Positions 8,405 through 18,128 are shown, numbered from the stretch's first letter. The stretch: 64,000 nt of DNA from Paludisphaera borealis (GCF_001956985.1 NZ_CP019082.1:5828001-5892000), one strand, 5' to 3'. Notes: generated by a model not told the origin, from the sequence alone. Numbers and translations: made by a program.

Positions 8405-9751
8405 ATGTCGAAGCGATGGCGGCTGTTGGTAAGCTTGCTCTTGACCGGACTTATGGGCTGCGGGGCCAAGAGCGAACCGGAGCACGCGGAAGCCGAACAC
8501 GACCCGAGCGAGGCGACGGTGACGGTTCAGACGCTGCCGGCGAAGAAGGGGAAGCTGGCCGAGTTGATCGAGGGACTTGGTCGCACCGAGGCGATTCCCG
8601 ATCACCTCGCAACGCTCACCCCGGCCGTCGAGGGCCACGTCGAGACGCTTCTCGTCAAACAGGGCCAGTCCGTCAAGAAGGGACAGCCGATCGTCGAACT
8701 TGACAAGTCCGTCGCCCTGGCGGACCTCGCCGAAAAAGAGGCGACCCGCGACGGCCTCAAGGCGTCGTTGATTCTCCTCAAGTCGTTGCCACGTCCCGAG
8801 GAGCGCAAGGCGAACGAGCTGGCGATCGCGCAGGCCAAGGTGGCGGTCGTCCGGGCCAAGGCGACCGCCGACCGGCTCCGGCCGCTGCTCGCTCGCCACG
8901 AAGCGGCCGATGCGACGGTCTTCGACGCCGAGCAAGCGGTCGAGCAAGCCCTGCTCCAGCAACAGTCGGCCGAGGCCTTGCTACAGTCGACGATGATCGG
9001 ACCTCGCCCCGAAGCGGTGGCCGAGGCGGAAGCCAAGATCAAGACGGCGGAAGGCCTGGTCGCGTTTTCCAAGGCCCACCTCGCCTTCCACGTCATCCGG
9101 GCACCGATCGACGGCGTGCTCGACAGCCTGACTTGTCATCCGGGACAAACCCTCTCCGTCGGGTCGCCGATCGGCGAGGTCGTCGACTCCCGGCAAGCCT
9201 ACGCAATCGTCTGGCTTCCGCCCCGCTCGGCCCAGGCCGTTCATGAAGGCCTCGCGGCCCAGGTGGCGCCGGCTGACGCAACGCCGTCCCACGCGGAGGC
9301 GGAAGAAGAAGGCGAGAAGGGCGAGGCGCACGAGCCGGCCGAGGAAACCGCCTTGCCGGGCCAGGTTGAATCCATCAGCCGGATGGCCGACCCGCAAACA
9401 GGAAACCTCGCGGTCCGCGTGCTCGTCGAGAACCCCAAGGGGCGAATCGCACTGGGGCAGACGGTCCGGGCGACGATCGTGCTCGAAGAGCGGGATGACG
9501 TGCTCCAGGTGCCGGCCGTCGCGGTCTTCGACCTCGGCGAGGGGCCGGTGATTGGAGTGGTCCGCGACGGGAAGTCGGTCATGCTTCACCCCAAGATCGG
9601 AACGAAGCAAGGAGCGTGGGTGGAGGTCTCCGACGTCGACCTTAAGGAAGGCGAACTCGTGATCACCGAGGGCGGGTACAACCTGCCGGACGGCACGACC
9701 ATCGAGCTGGCCGATCCCCCCGCCGTCGCGAGCGCCGAGGCGGGCAAATGA
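8405..9751 (+). CDS. RND efflux periplasmic adaptor lipoprotein
   Basis: This 448-residue HlyD/AcrA-type membrane-fusion protein starts with a lipoprotein signal ending LMGC (C19). A biotinyl-lipoyl half (EGHVETLLVKQGQSVKKGQP), a coiled-coil hairpin of about 100 residues, the returning half (VIRAPIDGVLDSL) and beta-barrel segments follow. A Glu/His-rich insert (about residues 300-320) and an acidic N-terminal linker are unusual and could bind cations. The ATG at 8405 has GAGGAG 8 nt upstream, better than the start at 8357. Its stop overlaps the pump start. Confidence 0.92.
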   Translation: MSKRWRLLVSLLLTGLMGCGAKSEPEHAEAEHDPSEATVTVQTLPAKKGKLAELIEGLGRTEAIPDHLATLTPAVEGHVETLLVKQGQSVKKGQPIVELDKSVALADLAEKEATRDGLKASLILLKSLPRPEERKANELAIAQAKVAVVRAKATADRLRPLLARHEAADATVFDAEQAVEQALLQQQSAEALLQSTMIGPRPEAVAEAEAKIKTAEGLVAFSKAHLAFHVIRAPIDGVLDSLTCHPGQTLSVGSPIGEVVDSRQAYAIVWLPPRSAQAVHEGLAAQVAPADATPSHAEAEEEGEKGEAHEPAEETALPGQVESISRMADPQTGNLAVRVLVENPKGRIALGQTVRATIVLEERDDVLQVPAVAVFDLGEGPVIGVVRDGKSVMLHPKIGTKQGAWVEVSDVDLKEGELVITEGGYNLPDGTTIELADPPAVASAEAGK

Positions 9752-12700
9752 CTCAACTCATGGAACCCGAGACCATCGGTCGCGCCACGCCGAGCCGAGG
9801 TCTGAACCTGATCTCGCTGGCTCGTCCCTATTTCGGCCTGATCGTGCTGACGGCGGGCCTGCTGTCGGCGTACGGCGTCTATTCGATGTTCCGGATGCCC
9901 AGCGGCATCTACCCCGAGGTGAATTTCCCCCGGGTCGTCGTCATCGCGCAGACGCCGGGGCTGTCGGTCAAGGACGTCGAAGTCGCCGTGACCCGGCCGA
10001 TCGAGGAGGTCGTCAGTATCGTCCTGGGGGTCGAACGGGTGCGGTCGAAGTCGGTTCGGGGGGCTTCCGAGCTTTCGGTCGACTTCACCCCCGGAACGAA
10101 CATGATTCAGGCCCTCAACGACGTCCGCGCCCGGATGGCGGAGGTCGGGGCCAAACTGCCGCCGGGGACGACGACCCTGACCGAGCGGCAGACGCCGTCG
10201 GTCTTCCCGATCATCTCGTTCGTCGTCACGGGCGGCCGGAATCCCTCCGAGCTGCACGACTACGCCTATTACGTGCTGAGGCCGCGCGTCAGCCGCGTCC
10301 CCGACGTTTCGTACGCCACTGTGCAAGGCGGCGACGTCCGCGAGATCGTCGTCGAGGTCGATCCCCAGGCGCTGGTATCGGCCGGGCTGTCGATCTCCGA
10401 CGTGGCCGATCGGCTGAACAAGGAGCACCGGCTCAAGGCCGTCGGCCGGCTCGATCGGGGGACGCTCCAGTATCAGGTTCTGACCGACACGCTGGCGACC
10501 GACCCCCTCGACCTGGAGAACATCGTCGTAGCCGACAAGAACGCCCAGCCGATCCGCGTGAAGGATCTCGGCAAGGTGACAGTGTCGCACGAGGACCGCA
10601 TGGTGGCGACCCGGGCCAACGGCAAGGACGCCGTCGTCTTGACAGTCTTCCGACGCCTCGGAGGGAACACGCTGACGGTCTCGCGCGAGCTGGACGCGGC
10701 CCTCGCCGACGCGGCCAAAAACGCCCCGCCCGGCATCCACATCGAGCACGTCTACGACGAGGCGCTGCTGGTTCAGACGGCGATCGACAACGTCCGCGAC
10801 GCCATTTTCATCGGCGGCGCGCTCAGCGTCGTGGTTCTTCTGTTGTTTCTCCGAAGCGTGCGGGCCACGCTGATCGCCGCGCTGTCGATTCCCTTGAGCC
10901 TCGTCATCAGCTTTGTCTTCCTCAACCTGAGCGGCGACACGCTGAACCTGATGTCGCTGGGCGGCCTGGCGGTCGCGATCGGCCTGATCATCGACGATAC
11001 GGTGGTCGTGATCGAGAACATCGCGCGGCATATCGCCGACGGCGACCGCGGCGACGAGGCGGTGGACCGGGCCAGCAAGGAGATCAGCGGCGCGGTGGTC
11101 GGCTCGACCTTGACGACGATCCTAGTGTTCCTGCCGCTGGCCTTCGTCCAGGGGATGGTCGGGCAGTTCTTCCAGTCGCTCAGTCTGGCGCTGTCGGTCT
11201 CGCTGCTGGTGTCGATGGTGGTCAGTCTGACGATCATCCCCGTTCTCGCCGCCCGCTACCTGGGTCGTCGCCCGATGGCGCACAACGGCCCCGTCTACAA
11301 CTTCCTGGCGGACCGCTACGAAGGCCTGCTGAGGATCGGCCTGAGGTTCCCCCGGACGACCATCGCGCTGTTCGTCCTCGCCGTGGTCCCTCTGGTGTGG
11401 ATCTACTCGCAACTGGAGACGGGCTTCATGCCCGACATGGACGAGGGGACGTTCGTGCTCGACTACCAGATGCCCGTCGGCACTTCGCTCGAACAGACGG
11501 ACCGCGTGCTGCGGCGAGTCGAGGACGTGCTCTTGAAGACGCCGGACGTCGAGGGCTACATTCGCCGGACCGGGGCCGAGTTGGGCTTCTTCGCGACCGA
11601 GTCGTACACCGGCGACGTCCTCATCGTCTTGAAGCCCCGCAGCCAGCGCCGGCCGATGGCCGAGATCGTCGAGGAGCTTCGCGAAGCGATCCCCAAGGTG
11701 GTTCCCGAGCTGGAGACCGAGTTCGTTCCGACGATTCAGGACCAGGTCGACGACCTGGCCGGGGCCGAGAGCCCCATCGAGGTGAAGATCTTCGGCAGCG
11801 ACCAGGCGGAGCTTCGCAAGCTGGCCACCGAGGTCGGCGAGATCCTCGAAAAAATCTCCGGCGTGGTCGACGTCAATACAAACGTCGTGATGGGCAACCC
11901 CGACATCATGGTCCGTCCCGACAGCGTCCAGACGGCGCGGGTGGGCTTGTCGGTGATGGACGTCGAGAACCAACTTAACGCCGCGCTCTACGGCCAGGTG
12001 GCCAGCACGCTCCCCGAGCAGGACCGGATGACGAACATCCGGGTCCGCTACCCCGATCACATCCGGTACGATCGCGACCGGCTCGCCCAGTTGCCGATCA
12101 GCCTGGCGACCGCCGCGACTTCCGCCGCGCATTCGACCGCCGCTGCTGGGATCGGCTTCGTCCCGCTCGGCCAGCTTGCGACGATCCGTCTGATCCGCAG
12201 CCCCAACGAGCTGAAGCGCGAGAACCTTCAGCCGGTCATCAACGTCACGGCCTCGCTCGACAAGCGGGACCTGGGATCGGCCAACACGGAGATCCAGGCG
12301 AAGCTCTCGGAACTGAAGTTCCCGCCGGGCTACCGCTGGGAGGTGGCCGGCGACTTCAAATCGCAGCAGGATTCGTTCGCCAGCCTGTTGACCGTGTTGA
12401 TCGTCTCATCGGCCCTGGTCTTCCTGTTGCTGGGCTTTCAGTTCAAGAGCCTGACGCTGCCGATCCTGATCTTCCTGGCCCAGCCGATCTCGATCGCGAG
12501 CGCCTTCTTCGCGCTCTGGATCACCTCGACGCCGTTGAACATCTCGTCGTTCCTGGGCGCGATCCTCTTGATCGGCCTCGATGTCAAGAACGGGATCATC
12601 CTGATCGAATACATCGACCAGCTTCGCGCGGGGGGGATGCCGATCCGCGAGGCCGCGCTCAAGGCGGGTCGCGTCCGGTTCCGGCCCATCCTGATGACAA

Positions 12701-12882
12701 GCCTCTGCACGATTCTCGGCCTGGCGCCTTTGGCCCTGGGCATCGGACCTGGCGCGCAAATGCAGCAGCCGCTGGCGATCGCCGTGATCGGCGGCCTGTT
12801 CACCAACATGCTGTTGACCCGCCTGCTCATCCCGGTCGGCTACCTGGTGTTGAAGGGCGACGATAAGCCGGCGGCCGTCTGA
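9748..12882 (+). CDS. RND efflux transporter permease
   Basis: This 1044-residue AcrB-family proton antiporter has the expected two repeats of six membrane segments with large periplasmic loops. The TM4 proton-relay pair is D416-D417 in AIGLIIDDTVVVIEN. A DD pair is typical of hydrophobic/amphiphilic (HAE) pumps, whereas heavy-metal pumps usually show DAA-type motifs. It overlaps the adaptor gene by 4 bases, and regulator and sensor genes follow. Drug, solvent or metabolite export is more likely than metal export, but the context does not identify a substrate. Confidence 0.94.
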   Translation: MTQLMEPETIGRATPSRGLNLISLARPYFGLIVLTAGLLSAYGVYSMFRMPSGIYPEVNFPRVVVIAQTPGLSVKDVEVAVTRPIEEVVSIVLGVERVRSKSVRGASELSVDFTPGTNMIQALNDVRARMAEVGAKLPPGTTTLTERQTPSVFPIISFVVTGGRNPSELHDYAYYVLRPRVSRVPDVSYATVQGGDVREIVVEVDPQALVSAGLSISDVADRLNKEHRLKAVGRLDRGTLQYQVLTDTLATDPLDLENIVVADKNAQPIRVKDLGKVTVSHEDRMVATRANGKDAVVLTVFRRLGGNTLTVSRELDAALADAAKNAPPGIHIEHVYDEALLVQTAIDNVRDAIFIGGALSVVVLLLFLRSVRATLIAALSIPLSLVISFVFLNLSGDTLNLMSLGGLAVAIGLIIDDTVVVIENIARHIADGDRGDEAVDRASKEISGAVVGSTLTTILVFLPLAFVQGMVGQFFQSLSLALSVSLLVSMVVSLTIIPVLAARYLGRRPMAHNGPVYNFLADRYEGLLRIGLRFPRTTIALFVLAVVPLVWIYSQLETGFMPDMDEGTFVLDYQMPVGTSLEQTDRVLRRVEDVLLKTPDVEGYIRRTGAELGFFATESYTGDVLIVLKPRSQRRPMAEIVEELREAIPKVVPELETEFVPTIQDQVDDLAGAESPIEVKIFGSDQAELRKLATEVGEILEKISGVVDVNTNVVMGNPDIMVRPDSVQTARVGLSVMDVENQLNAALYGQVASTLPEQDRMTNIRVRYPDHIRYDRDRLAQLPISLATAATSAAHSTAAAGIGFVPLGQLATIRLIRSPNELKRENLQPVINVTASLDKRDLGSANTEIQAKLSELKFPPGYRWEVAGDFKSQQDSFASLLTVLIVSSALVFLLLGFQFKSLTLPILIFLAQPISIASAFFALWITSTPLNISSFLGAILLIGLDVKNGIILIEYIDQLRAGGMPIREAALKAGRVRFRPILMTSLCTILGLAPLALGIGPGAQMQQPLAIAVIGGLFTNMLLTRLLIPVGYLVLKGDDKPAAV

Positions 12883-12912
12883 CCCGAGCCGCTTTCGCAT
12901 GAAAGGCCGCAC

Positions 12913-13590
12913 ATGCCGCGCGTGCTGATCGTCGAGGATCAAAGGAAGCACCGGGAAAGCCTTCAGCGCGGCCTGGAGGCGGAAGGGTACGAGGTCGTCG
13001 CCGCGGCGACGGGCGAGGAAGGCTACGAAGCCGCGCTCAGCCAGGCGCCGGACGTCGTGGTTCTTGATCTGATGCTTCCCGGCCGGCACGGTCTCGACGT
13101 CCTCCGCGATCTGCGGGCCGTCGAGTTCAGCAAGCCGGTCTTGATCCTCACGGCGCTCGACGCGGTCGAAGAGCGAGTTCAAGGCCTGGACAGCGGCGCG
13201 AACGACTACCTGGTCAAGCCGTTCGCGTTCGCCGAGCTGCTCGCCCGACTCCGCGTCCTGTTGCGCAAGGACGTCAAGGAGCGGGAGTTGCTGCTGCGGG
13301 CCGACGACCTGGAGATGGACCTGCTCTCCCGCCGGGTCGCCCGGGGTGGAACCGTGCTCGATCTGACTCCCCGCGAGTACGAGCTGCTGGAATATCTGAT
13401 GAGCCATAGGAACGAGGTGGTGACCCGCGATATGATCGCGCTAGAGGTCTGGAAGGAGCCGACCGGATCGATGACGCGGATCATCGACGTTTACATCAAC
13501 GGCCTCCGCAAGAAGGTCGAGCAAGCCGGCCGGCTTCCGTTGATCCAGACCGTTCGCGGTGTCGGCTATGCATTGAGGGACGGCTCATGA
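12913..13590 (+). CDS. OmpR/PhoB-type response regulator
   Basis: This 225-residue regulator has a receiver domain (residues 1-115; phospho-acceptor D52 in VVLDLMLPG; K in YLVKPF) and a winged-helix DNA-binding domain (LTPREYELLEYLM ... YINGLRKKVE). It lies 30 bases after the pump gene and its stop overlaps the sensor start (ATGA). It most likely controls the efflux genes it sits beside. No binding site was identified. Confidence 0.94.
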   Translation: MPRVLIVEDQRKHRESLQRGLEAEGYEVVAAATGEEGYEAALSQAPDVVVLDLMLPGRHGLDVLRDLRAVEFSKPVLILTALDAVEERVQGLDSGANDYLVKPFAFAELLARLRVLLRKDVKERELLLRADDLEMDLLSRRVARGGTVLDLTPREYELLEYLMSHRNEVVTRDMIALEVWKEPTGSMTRIIDVYINGLRKKVEQAGRLPLIQTVRGVGYALRDGS

Positions 13591-15023
13591 ACCGCCTGCC
13601 GATTCGATGGCGGTTGACCCTGTGGTACGGGGTCGTGCTTTCGGCGATCCTCATCGTTTTCAGCGGCACCGTCTATCTGCTGATGCGCCGGCATCTGCTG
13701 GCGCTGACGGACGCCGGCCTGGCCGAGGAAGTCGTCGAGGTGGGAGACGAGCTGGGGCGAATTCATCACGCCTCGAAAGTGTCGCGGCTGCTCGGCCTGC
13801 GGTTCGCCAAGCACGAAGGCTTCGAACACCTGGTGACGGACGCCGCAGGAAAGGTCTTGTTCCAGAGCGACTCAGACGTGGGGCCTTGGCCGTCGGGTAA
13901 GGCTGTCGAGGGCCTGGACAGGCTCGCGTATCAGACCGTGGATATGAACCGCATCGGCCACGCCCGCCTGGTGAGTCGGCGGGTCGCCGGCCCCGAGGGG
14001 CCCGTGACGATCCAGACGGTGGTCTCGCTCGCGCCGAACGATCGGGCGCTGCGAGAGCTGGTGACGATCTTGCTCACGATCGGCCCGATCGCCCTGGGCG
14101 GGACGCTCGGCGGCGGTTACTGGCTGGCGCGCAAGGGGCTGGCCCCGGTCGATCGCATGGTCGCCGCGGCGGCTGAGATCACCTCCTCTCGTCTCGACCG
14201 CAGGCTGGAGACCGGCAATTCGCGGGACGAACTGGGGCGGTTGGCCCATACCTTCAACGACATGATCGCGCGGCTCCAGATCTCCTTCGAGGAGGTGCGC
14301 CGGTTCACCGCCGACGCCGCCCATGAGCTGCGGACGCCGTTGTCGATGATGCGTACCGAGGCCGAGGTCGCCTTGCGGGCGCCGCGCTCGCCGTCGCAGG
14401 ACGCCCGGGTCTTTGAGAGCGTGCTCGAAGAGACCGAGCGGCTCGGCCGCCTCGTGACGCAGATGCTCTTCCTTTGCCGCGAGGACGCCGGGATCGCGAC
14501 GGGCGACCAGCGTCCCGTGGTGATCGACGACCTGATCCGCGAGGTCGCGGATCACATGCGGGTCGCCGCCGACGAGAAGGGGCTGACGCTGAAGGCCGAC
14601 GCGCGGATCGCGGGCCGGGTCGTCGGCGACCCCGACCGCCTGCGGCAGATCCTGTTCAATCTCCTGGACAACGCGATCAAATACACGCCTCCCGGCGGCG
14701 AGGTCGCGATCCGAGGGGAATCCCCGAACGGCTGCGCGAGGATCATCGTCGCCGACACCGGCGTCGGCGTCGCGCCCGAGCATTTGCCCCACCTGTTCGA
14801 TCGCTTCTACCGGGTCGATTCGTCTCGCGGCAACGAGACGGGGGGGACGGGGCTCGGCCTGGCGATCTGCCGCGCCATTGCCGAGGCGCACGGCGGCCGA
14901 ATTCACATCGAGAGCGAATTCCACCGAGGCACCCGGGCCGTGCTGACCCTGCCGATTGCAACGCCCGCGGAGCATGCCGACGGCCCGACGCGACGGGCTC
15001 AAACCTTGGGCGAGGTCGGGTGA
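13587..15023 (+). CDS. sensor histidine kinase of the efflux locus
   Basis: This 478-residue membrane kinase has one membrane segment at about 12-32, a periplasmic sensor region of about 125 residues, a second segment at about 158-180, then HAMP, HisKA (H246 in AAHELRTPLS) and HATPase_c (DNAIKYTPPGG, DTGVGVAP, GGTGLGLAICRAI). The architecture is that of CusS/EnvZ-type sensors. It pairs with the regulator immediately upstream. Its 3' end overlaps the convergent DUF190 gene by 25 bases. Confidence 0.94.
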   Translation: MNRLPIRWRLTLWYGVVLSAILIVFSGTVYLLMRRHLLALTDAGLAEEVVEVGDELGRIHHASKVSRLLGLRFAKHEGFEHLVTDAAGKVLFQSDSDVGPWPSGKAVEGLDRLAYQTVDMNRIGHARLVSRRVAGPEGPVTIQTVVSLAPNDRALRELVTILLTIGPIALGGTLGGGYWLARKGLAPVDRMVAAAAEITSSRLDRRLETGNSRDELGRLAHTFNDMIARLQISFEEVRRFTADAAHELRTPLSMMRTEAEVALRAPRSPSQDARVFESVLEETERLGRLVTQMLFLCREDAGIATGDQRPVVIDDLIREVADHMRVAADEKGLTLKADARIAGRVVGDPDRLRQILFNLLDNAIKYTPPGGEVAIRGESPNGCARIIVADTGVGVAPEHLPHLFDRFYRVDSSRGNETGGTGLGLAICRAIAEAHGGRIHIESEFHRGTRAVLTLPIATPAEHADGPTRRAQTLGEVG

Positions 15024-15736
15024 TTCACGTAGCGGATCGCGCGGAGGTCTTGAACGACGATCAGGCCCCCTTCGACCATCTCCTCCAGGACCGGTAGGAT
15101 CTCGGCGATCCGGTCGGGGCGGTCGACGATCTCGATCTTCTCGGGCAGGCCCGCCGAGAGGCCGAAGAGATGGGTCCGGTGGATGACGGAGTGTTTGCCG
15201 AAGCCCAGGACGCCCAAGCTCGCCGTCGCGCCGGCCATGCCCAACGCCCGGCAGCGTTCGATGATCGCCATCGCCAGGTTGCCCCCTTGCCAGGTGTCGG
15301 AACTGCCGATGTAGACCGTGACCTTCTGGACGTCGCCTTCGATCGACATTTGAGCCCCTCCCTCCCGTGAGACCGCGAGGCGATCCGCCGTCGAGGCGAC
15401 GGCCTCCTCATGATGAGCGTAACGGACCACCCGGACGGGCTCGACGGTGACCAGGCCGTCCACGACCATCGTCGCCAGTCCGGCGACCAGCGCATCGACG
15501 CGGTCCGGGGCGTCGACGACCTCCATCACGACCGGGATGTCGACGAAACTATATTCATTCTTCGCGTCGCGCAGTCGGTGATGCGCGCCGAAGCTGAGGT
15601 CGACCAGGAAGACTGATGCGCCCGCCACCGGCAGGGCGCGGGCCGTTTCGACGGCCGCTCGGTACAAGGGCTGGCCGCGCCAGCGACGGCTGGCGTTGAG
15701 GTAGACGTGAAGCAGGCAGGACTCGGCTGGGATCAT
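14999..15736 (-). CDS. tandem DUF190 protein
   Basis: This 245-residue protein contains two DUF190 units. The first spans residues 1-110 (LHVYLNASRRWRGQPLYRAAVETARAL) and the second about 130-240 (VTVYIGSSDTWQGGNLAMAIIERCRAL). DUF190 proteins have a PII-like fold and often sit next to CrcB. Each unit has the expected ferredoxin-like pattern, ending VVRYAHH and AIRYVNH. The start at 15736 overlaps the crcB stop (ATGA). It may sense a ligand and tune fluoride or ion export; that is inference. Confidence 0.85.
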   Translation of the reverse strand: MIPAESCLLHVYLNASRRWRGQPLYRAAVETARALPVAGASVFLVDLSFGAHHRLRDAKNEYSFVDIPVVMEVVDAPDRVDALVAGLATMVVDGLVTVEPVRVVRYAHHEEAVASTADRLAVSREGGAQMSIEGDVQKVTVYIGSSDTWQGGNLAMAIIERCRALGMAGATASLGVLGFGKHSVIHRTHLFGLSAGLPEKIEIVDRPDRIAEILPVLEEMVEGGLIVVQDLRAIRYVNHPTSPKV

Positions 15737-16185
15737 GGCCTCTCCTTGCTCGGCGCCGCTTCGATCGTCGATGGTCGTTCGGCCACGGCGGCCCGCTCCC
15801 TGGCGGGGATCACGACGTCGCGAGCCAACGCCATCCCTGCGAGCGCGGCGGCCATCCCGACGACGAGGCTGCCGAACAGGTTGACGAGCGCCAGGTTCTT
15901 CTCCCCGCGATCCCAGAGCACGGCCGACTCGAAGGCCCAGGTCGAGAACGTCGTGTAGCCGCCTAGGAATCCGGTGAGGATCAAGAGTCGGACGTGGGGA
16001 TGCGGCAGCCAGCGCGCGAGCGTCATCGACAGGAACCCGATCGCGAACGACCCTGACATGTTGATCGTGAACGTGGCCCAGGGGGCGGCGGTCCACCGGC
16101 TCATCCAGACGCCCAGCCAGTAGCGGGCGTTGACCCCCAGCACGCCGCCGATCGAGAGCGAAATCACCCGCGTCCAGACCTCCAA
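15733..16185 (-). CDS. crcB: fluoride exporter FluC/CrcB
   Basis: This 150-residue four-helix channel exports fluoride as a dual-topology dimer. Key signatures are GGVLGVNARYWLG, FTINMSGSFAIGF (the Asn of helix 2) and GFLGGYTTFSTWAFE (the Phe/Thr track). It starts 12 bases downstream of the CocE-like stop and overlaps the DUF190 gene by 4 bases. With so short a gap there is no room for a fluoride riboswitch directly before it, so expression probably depends on read-through from 18093. Confidence 0.94.
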   Translation of the reverse strand: MEVWTRVISLSIGGVLGVNARYWLGVWMSRWTAAPWATFTINMSGSFAIGFLSMTLARWLPHPHVRLLILTGFLGGYTTFSTWAFESAVLWDRGEKNLALVNLFGSLVVGMAAALAGMALARDVVIPARERAAVAERPSTIEAAPSKERP

Positions 16186-16197
16186 CGGTTACCTCCT

Positions 16198-18093
16198 TCA
16201 GCGTGGGAGTTCCAGGACTTCGAGACGCGAGGGCGTTCCGGGCGCGCGGTAGACGCGCTGGACGGCCTTCTGGAAGTCGGTTTCCTTCGCGGTGTAGATG
16301 TCGACGAACGTCTGGGGGTTCCGGTCGACGAGCGGGAACCAGGTGCTTTGGATCTGGATCATCAGCTTGTGGCCGGAACGGAAGGTGTGGCCGACGTCGG
16401 GGAGCGTGAAATCGACGGCGGTCGGCTGGTTGGGCGTGAACGGTTCGGGAGAGGTGAGGCTCTTGCGAAACCGGCCGCGCATCACGTCGCCGCGGACCAA
16501 CTGCTGGAAGCTCGCCAGCGGCGCGCCGCCGATCGCTTCGCCCGGGTGGTCGTCGGGAAACACGTCGATGAGCTTGACGATCCAGTCGGAGTCGGAGCCC
16601 GAGGTGGAGACGAACAGGCGGGCCTGGATCGGTCCGACCAGCGTCATGTCTTCAGCCAGCTCTTCGGTCTCGTAAACGAGGACGTCCGGCCGTCGCGCGG
16701 CGAACCGCTGATCCTGGATCATGTAATCGCTCGTCATCCGGTTGGCGATGTGGTCGATAAACTCGACTGGCTTGGCCGGATCGCTGACGTACTCGTCGTA
16801 ATCCGGGCCTTGCGAAGCTTCGGGCGCCGAGAACGCCACCCGGCCGCCCGGGGCGAGGTACAGCGACCGCGGCTTGGCCTGGCGCGGGGGCCAGGCGTCG
16901 AAGGAACGCCACTGGTTGGTGCCGGTCTCGAAGACCCAGGCTTCCGGCAGGCTCGGGGCGCCTCGTCCCTTCAAATAGTATTGAAAGAACGGGAACTCGA
17001 TCTGTTCGCGATAGTTCGCCGCGGTGTTCGAGTTGAACGCGATCGGCCCGAGCGACGCGCCGTCGCCGTGCGCCCAACCACCGTGGAGCCACGGGCCCAT
17101 GACCAGCATGTTCGTCGCGCGGGGGCTGGAGGCTTCGACGGCCTTGTAGGTTTCGAGCGCGCCGAAGAGATTCTCGGCGTCGTACCAGCCGCCCACGGTC
17201 AGCACGGCCGGCTTGATGCTCTTGAGATGCGGCCGGATGTTCCGCGCGGCCCAGAAGTCGTCGTAGCTCGGATGCTTGAGCATCTCGTTCCAAAACGGGA
17301 CGTCGTCCTTGTAGTACCGAGCGTTGGCGTTCGAGAGCGGCCCCAGCTGGAGGAAGAAGTTATAGCCGTCGGCCTTCACATACTCGAACCGGCTGTGGTC
17401 CTCCTTCTTGGTCGGCCGCGGGCGGGGATGGCCGAAGCCCGACATGAAGTTGAAGGCGTGGGGCAGGAAGAACGCCCCGTTGTGGTGCCAGTCGTCCCCC
17501 GCGAACCAGTCGGCGATCGGCGCCTGGGGCGAAGCGGCCTTGAGGGCGGGGTGGGCGTCGATCATCCCCATCGACGTGTAGAAGCCGGGATAGGAGATCC
17601 CCCACTGGCCGACCTTGCCGTTGTTGTTGGGGACGTTCTTGACGAGCCAGTCGATCGTGTCGAACGTGTCGGTACTCTCGTCGATATCGGCGGCGTCGGC
17701 CTTCAGAGGCCGGTGCGGCCGCACGTTGACGAACTCGCCCTCCGACATCCACCGGCCGCGGACGTCCTGATAGGCGATGATGTAGCCGTCGCGACTGAAC
17801 AGCGACGACGGACCGATCTCGTGGCGATACGAATCCGCCCCGTAAGGCGCTACGCTGTACGGCGTGCGGTTCAGGAGGATCGGGTAAGGGCGCGTCGTTT
17901 CCTTGGGGACGTAGACCGCCGTGAACAGGCGGACGCCGTCGCGCATGGGGATGCGGAATTCGTACTTCGTGTAGTTCGCCTTGATGTACCCGTCGTCCTC
18001 GCCGGCCGCGACCGCGATCGCCGGATGGAAGATCGACAGAGCGAGCAGGGCGGTGCTTGCGACGAACGAGACTCGACCCGATCGGCCCGACAT
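16198..18093 (-). CDS. CocE/NonD family secreted hydrolase
   Basis: This 631-residue alpha/beta hydrolase of the X-Pro dipeptidyl-peptidase (S15)/cocaine esterase type has a signal peptide (about residues 1-30, ending IAVAAG). The nucleophile is S167 in GQWGISYPG, within FDTIDWLVKN...GKVGQWGISYPG. The C-terminal galactose-binding-like jelly roll holds SDSDWIVKLIDVFPD and GHKLMIQI. It likely acts on esters or amides in the periplasm. It lies 110 bases downstream of the BMC operon, with a hairpin between. Confidence 0.9.
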   Translation of the reverse strand: MSGRSGRVSFVASTALLALSIFHPAIAVAAGEDDGYIKANYTKYEFRIPMRDGVRLFTAVYVPKETTRPYPILLNRTPYSVAPYGADSYRHEIGPSSLFSRDGYIIAYQDVRGRWMSEGEFVNVRPHRPLKADAADIDESTDTFDTIDWLVKNVPNNNGKVGQWGISYPGFYTSMGMIDAHPALKAASPQAPIADWFAGDDWHHNGAFFLPHAFNFMSGFGHPRPRPTKKEDHSRFEYVKADGYNFFLQLGPLSNANARYYKDDVPFWNEMLKHPSYDDFWAARNIRPHLKSIKPAVLTVGGWYDAENLFGALETYKAVEASSPRATNMLVMGPWLHGGWAHGDGASLGPIAFNSNTAANYREQIEFPFFQYYLKGRGAPSLPEAWVFETGTNQWRSFDAWPPRQAKPRSLYLAPGGRVAFSAPEASQGPDYDEYVSDPAKPVEFIDHIANRMTSDYMIQDQRFAARRPDVLVYETEELAEDMTLVGPIQARLFVSTSGSDSDWIVKLIDVFPDDHPGEAIGGAPLASFQQLVRGDVMRGRFRKSLTSPEPFTPNQPTAVDFTLPDVGHTFRSGHKLMIQIQSTWFPLVDRNPQTFVDIYTAKETDFQKAVQRVYRAPGTPSRLEVLELPR

Positions 18094-18128
18094 GTTGCGA
18101 TTCTCCTCGCCTCAAGTTCGATGGTACA

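Noticed and set aside
9586-11031. Minus-strand open frame opposite the RND pump
   Set aside because: Its composition is charged and repetitive (Arg/Asp) and it covers the adaptor-pump junction, where the plus strand is certain.
16186-16197. Fluoride riboswitch before crcB
   Set aside because: Only 12 bases separate crcB from the upstream gene, too few for the riboswitch, and no such motif is seen.
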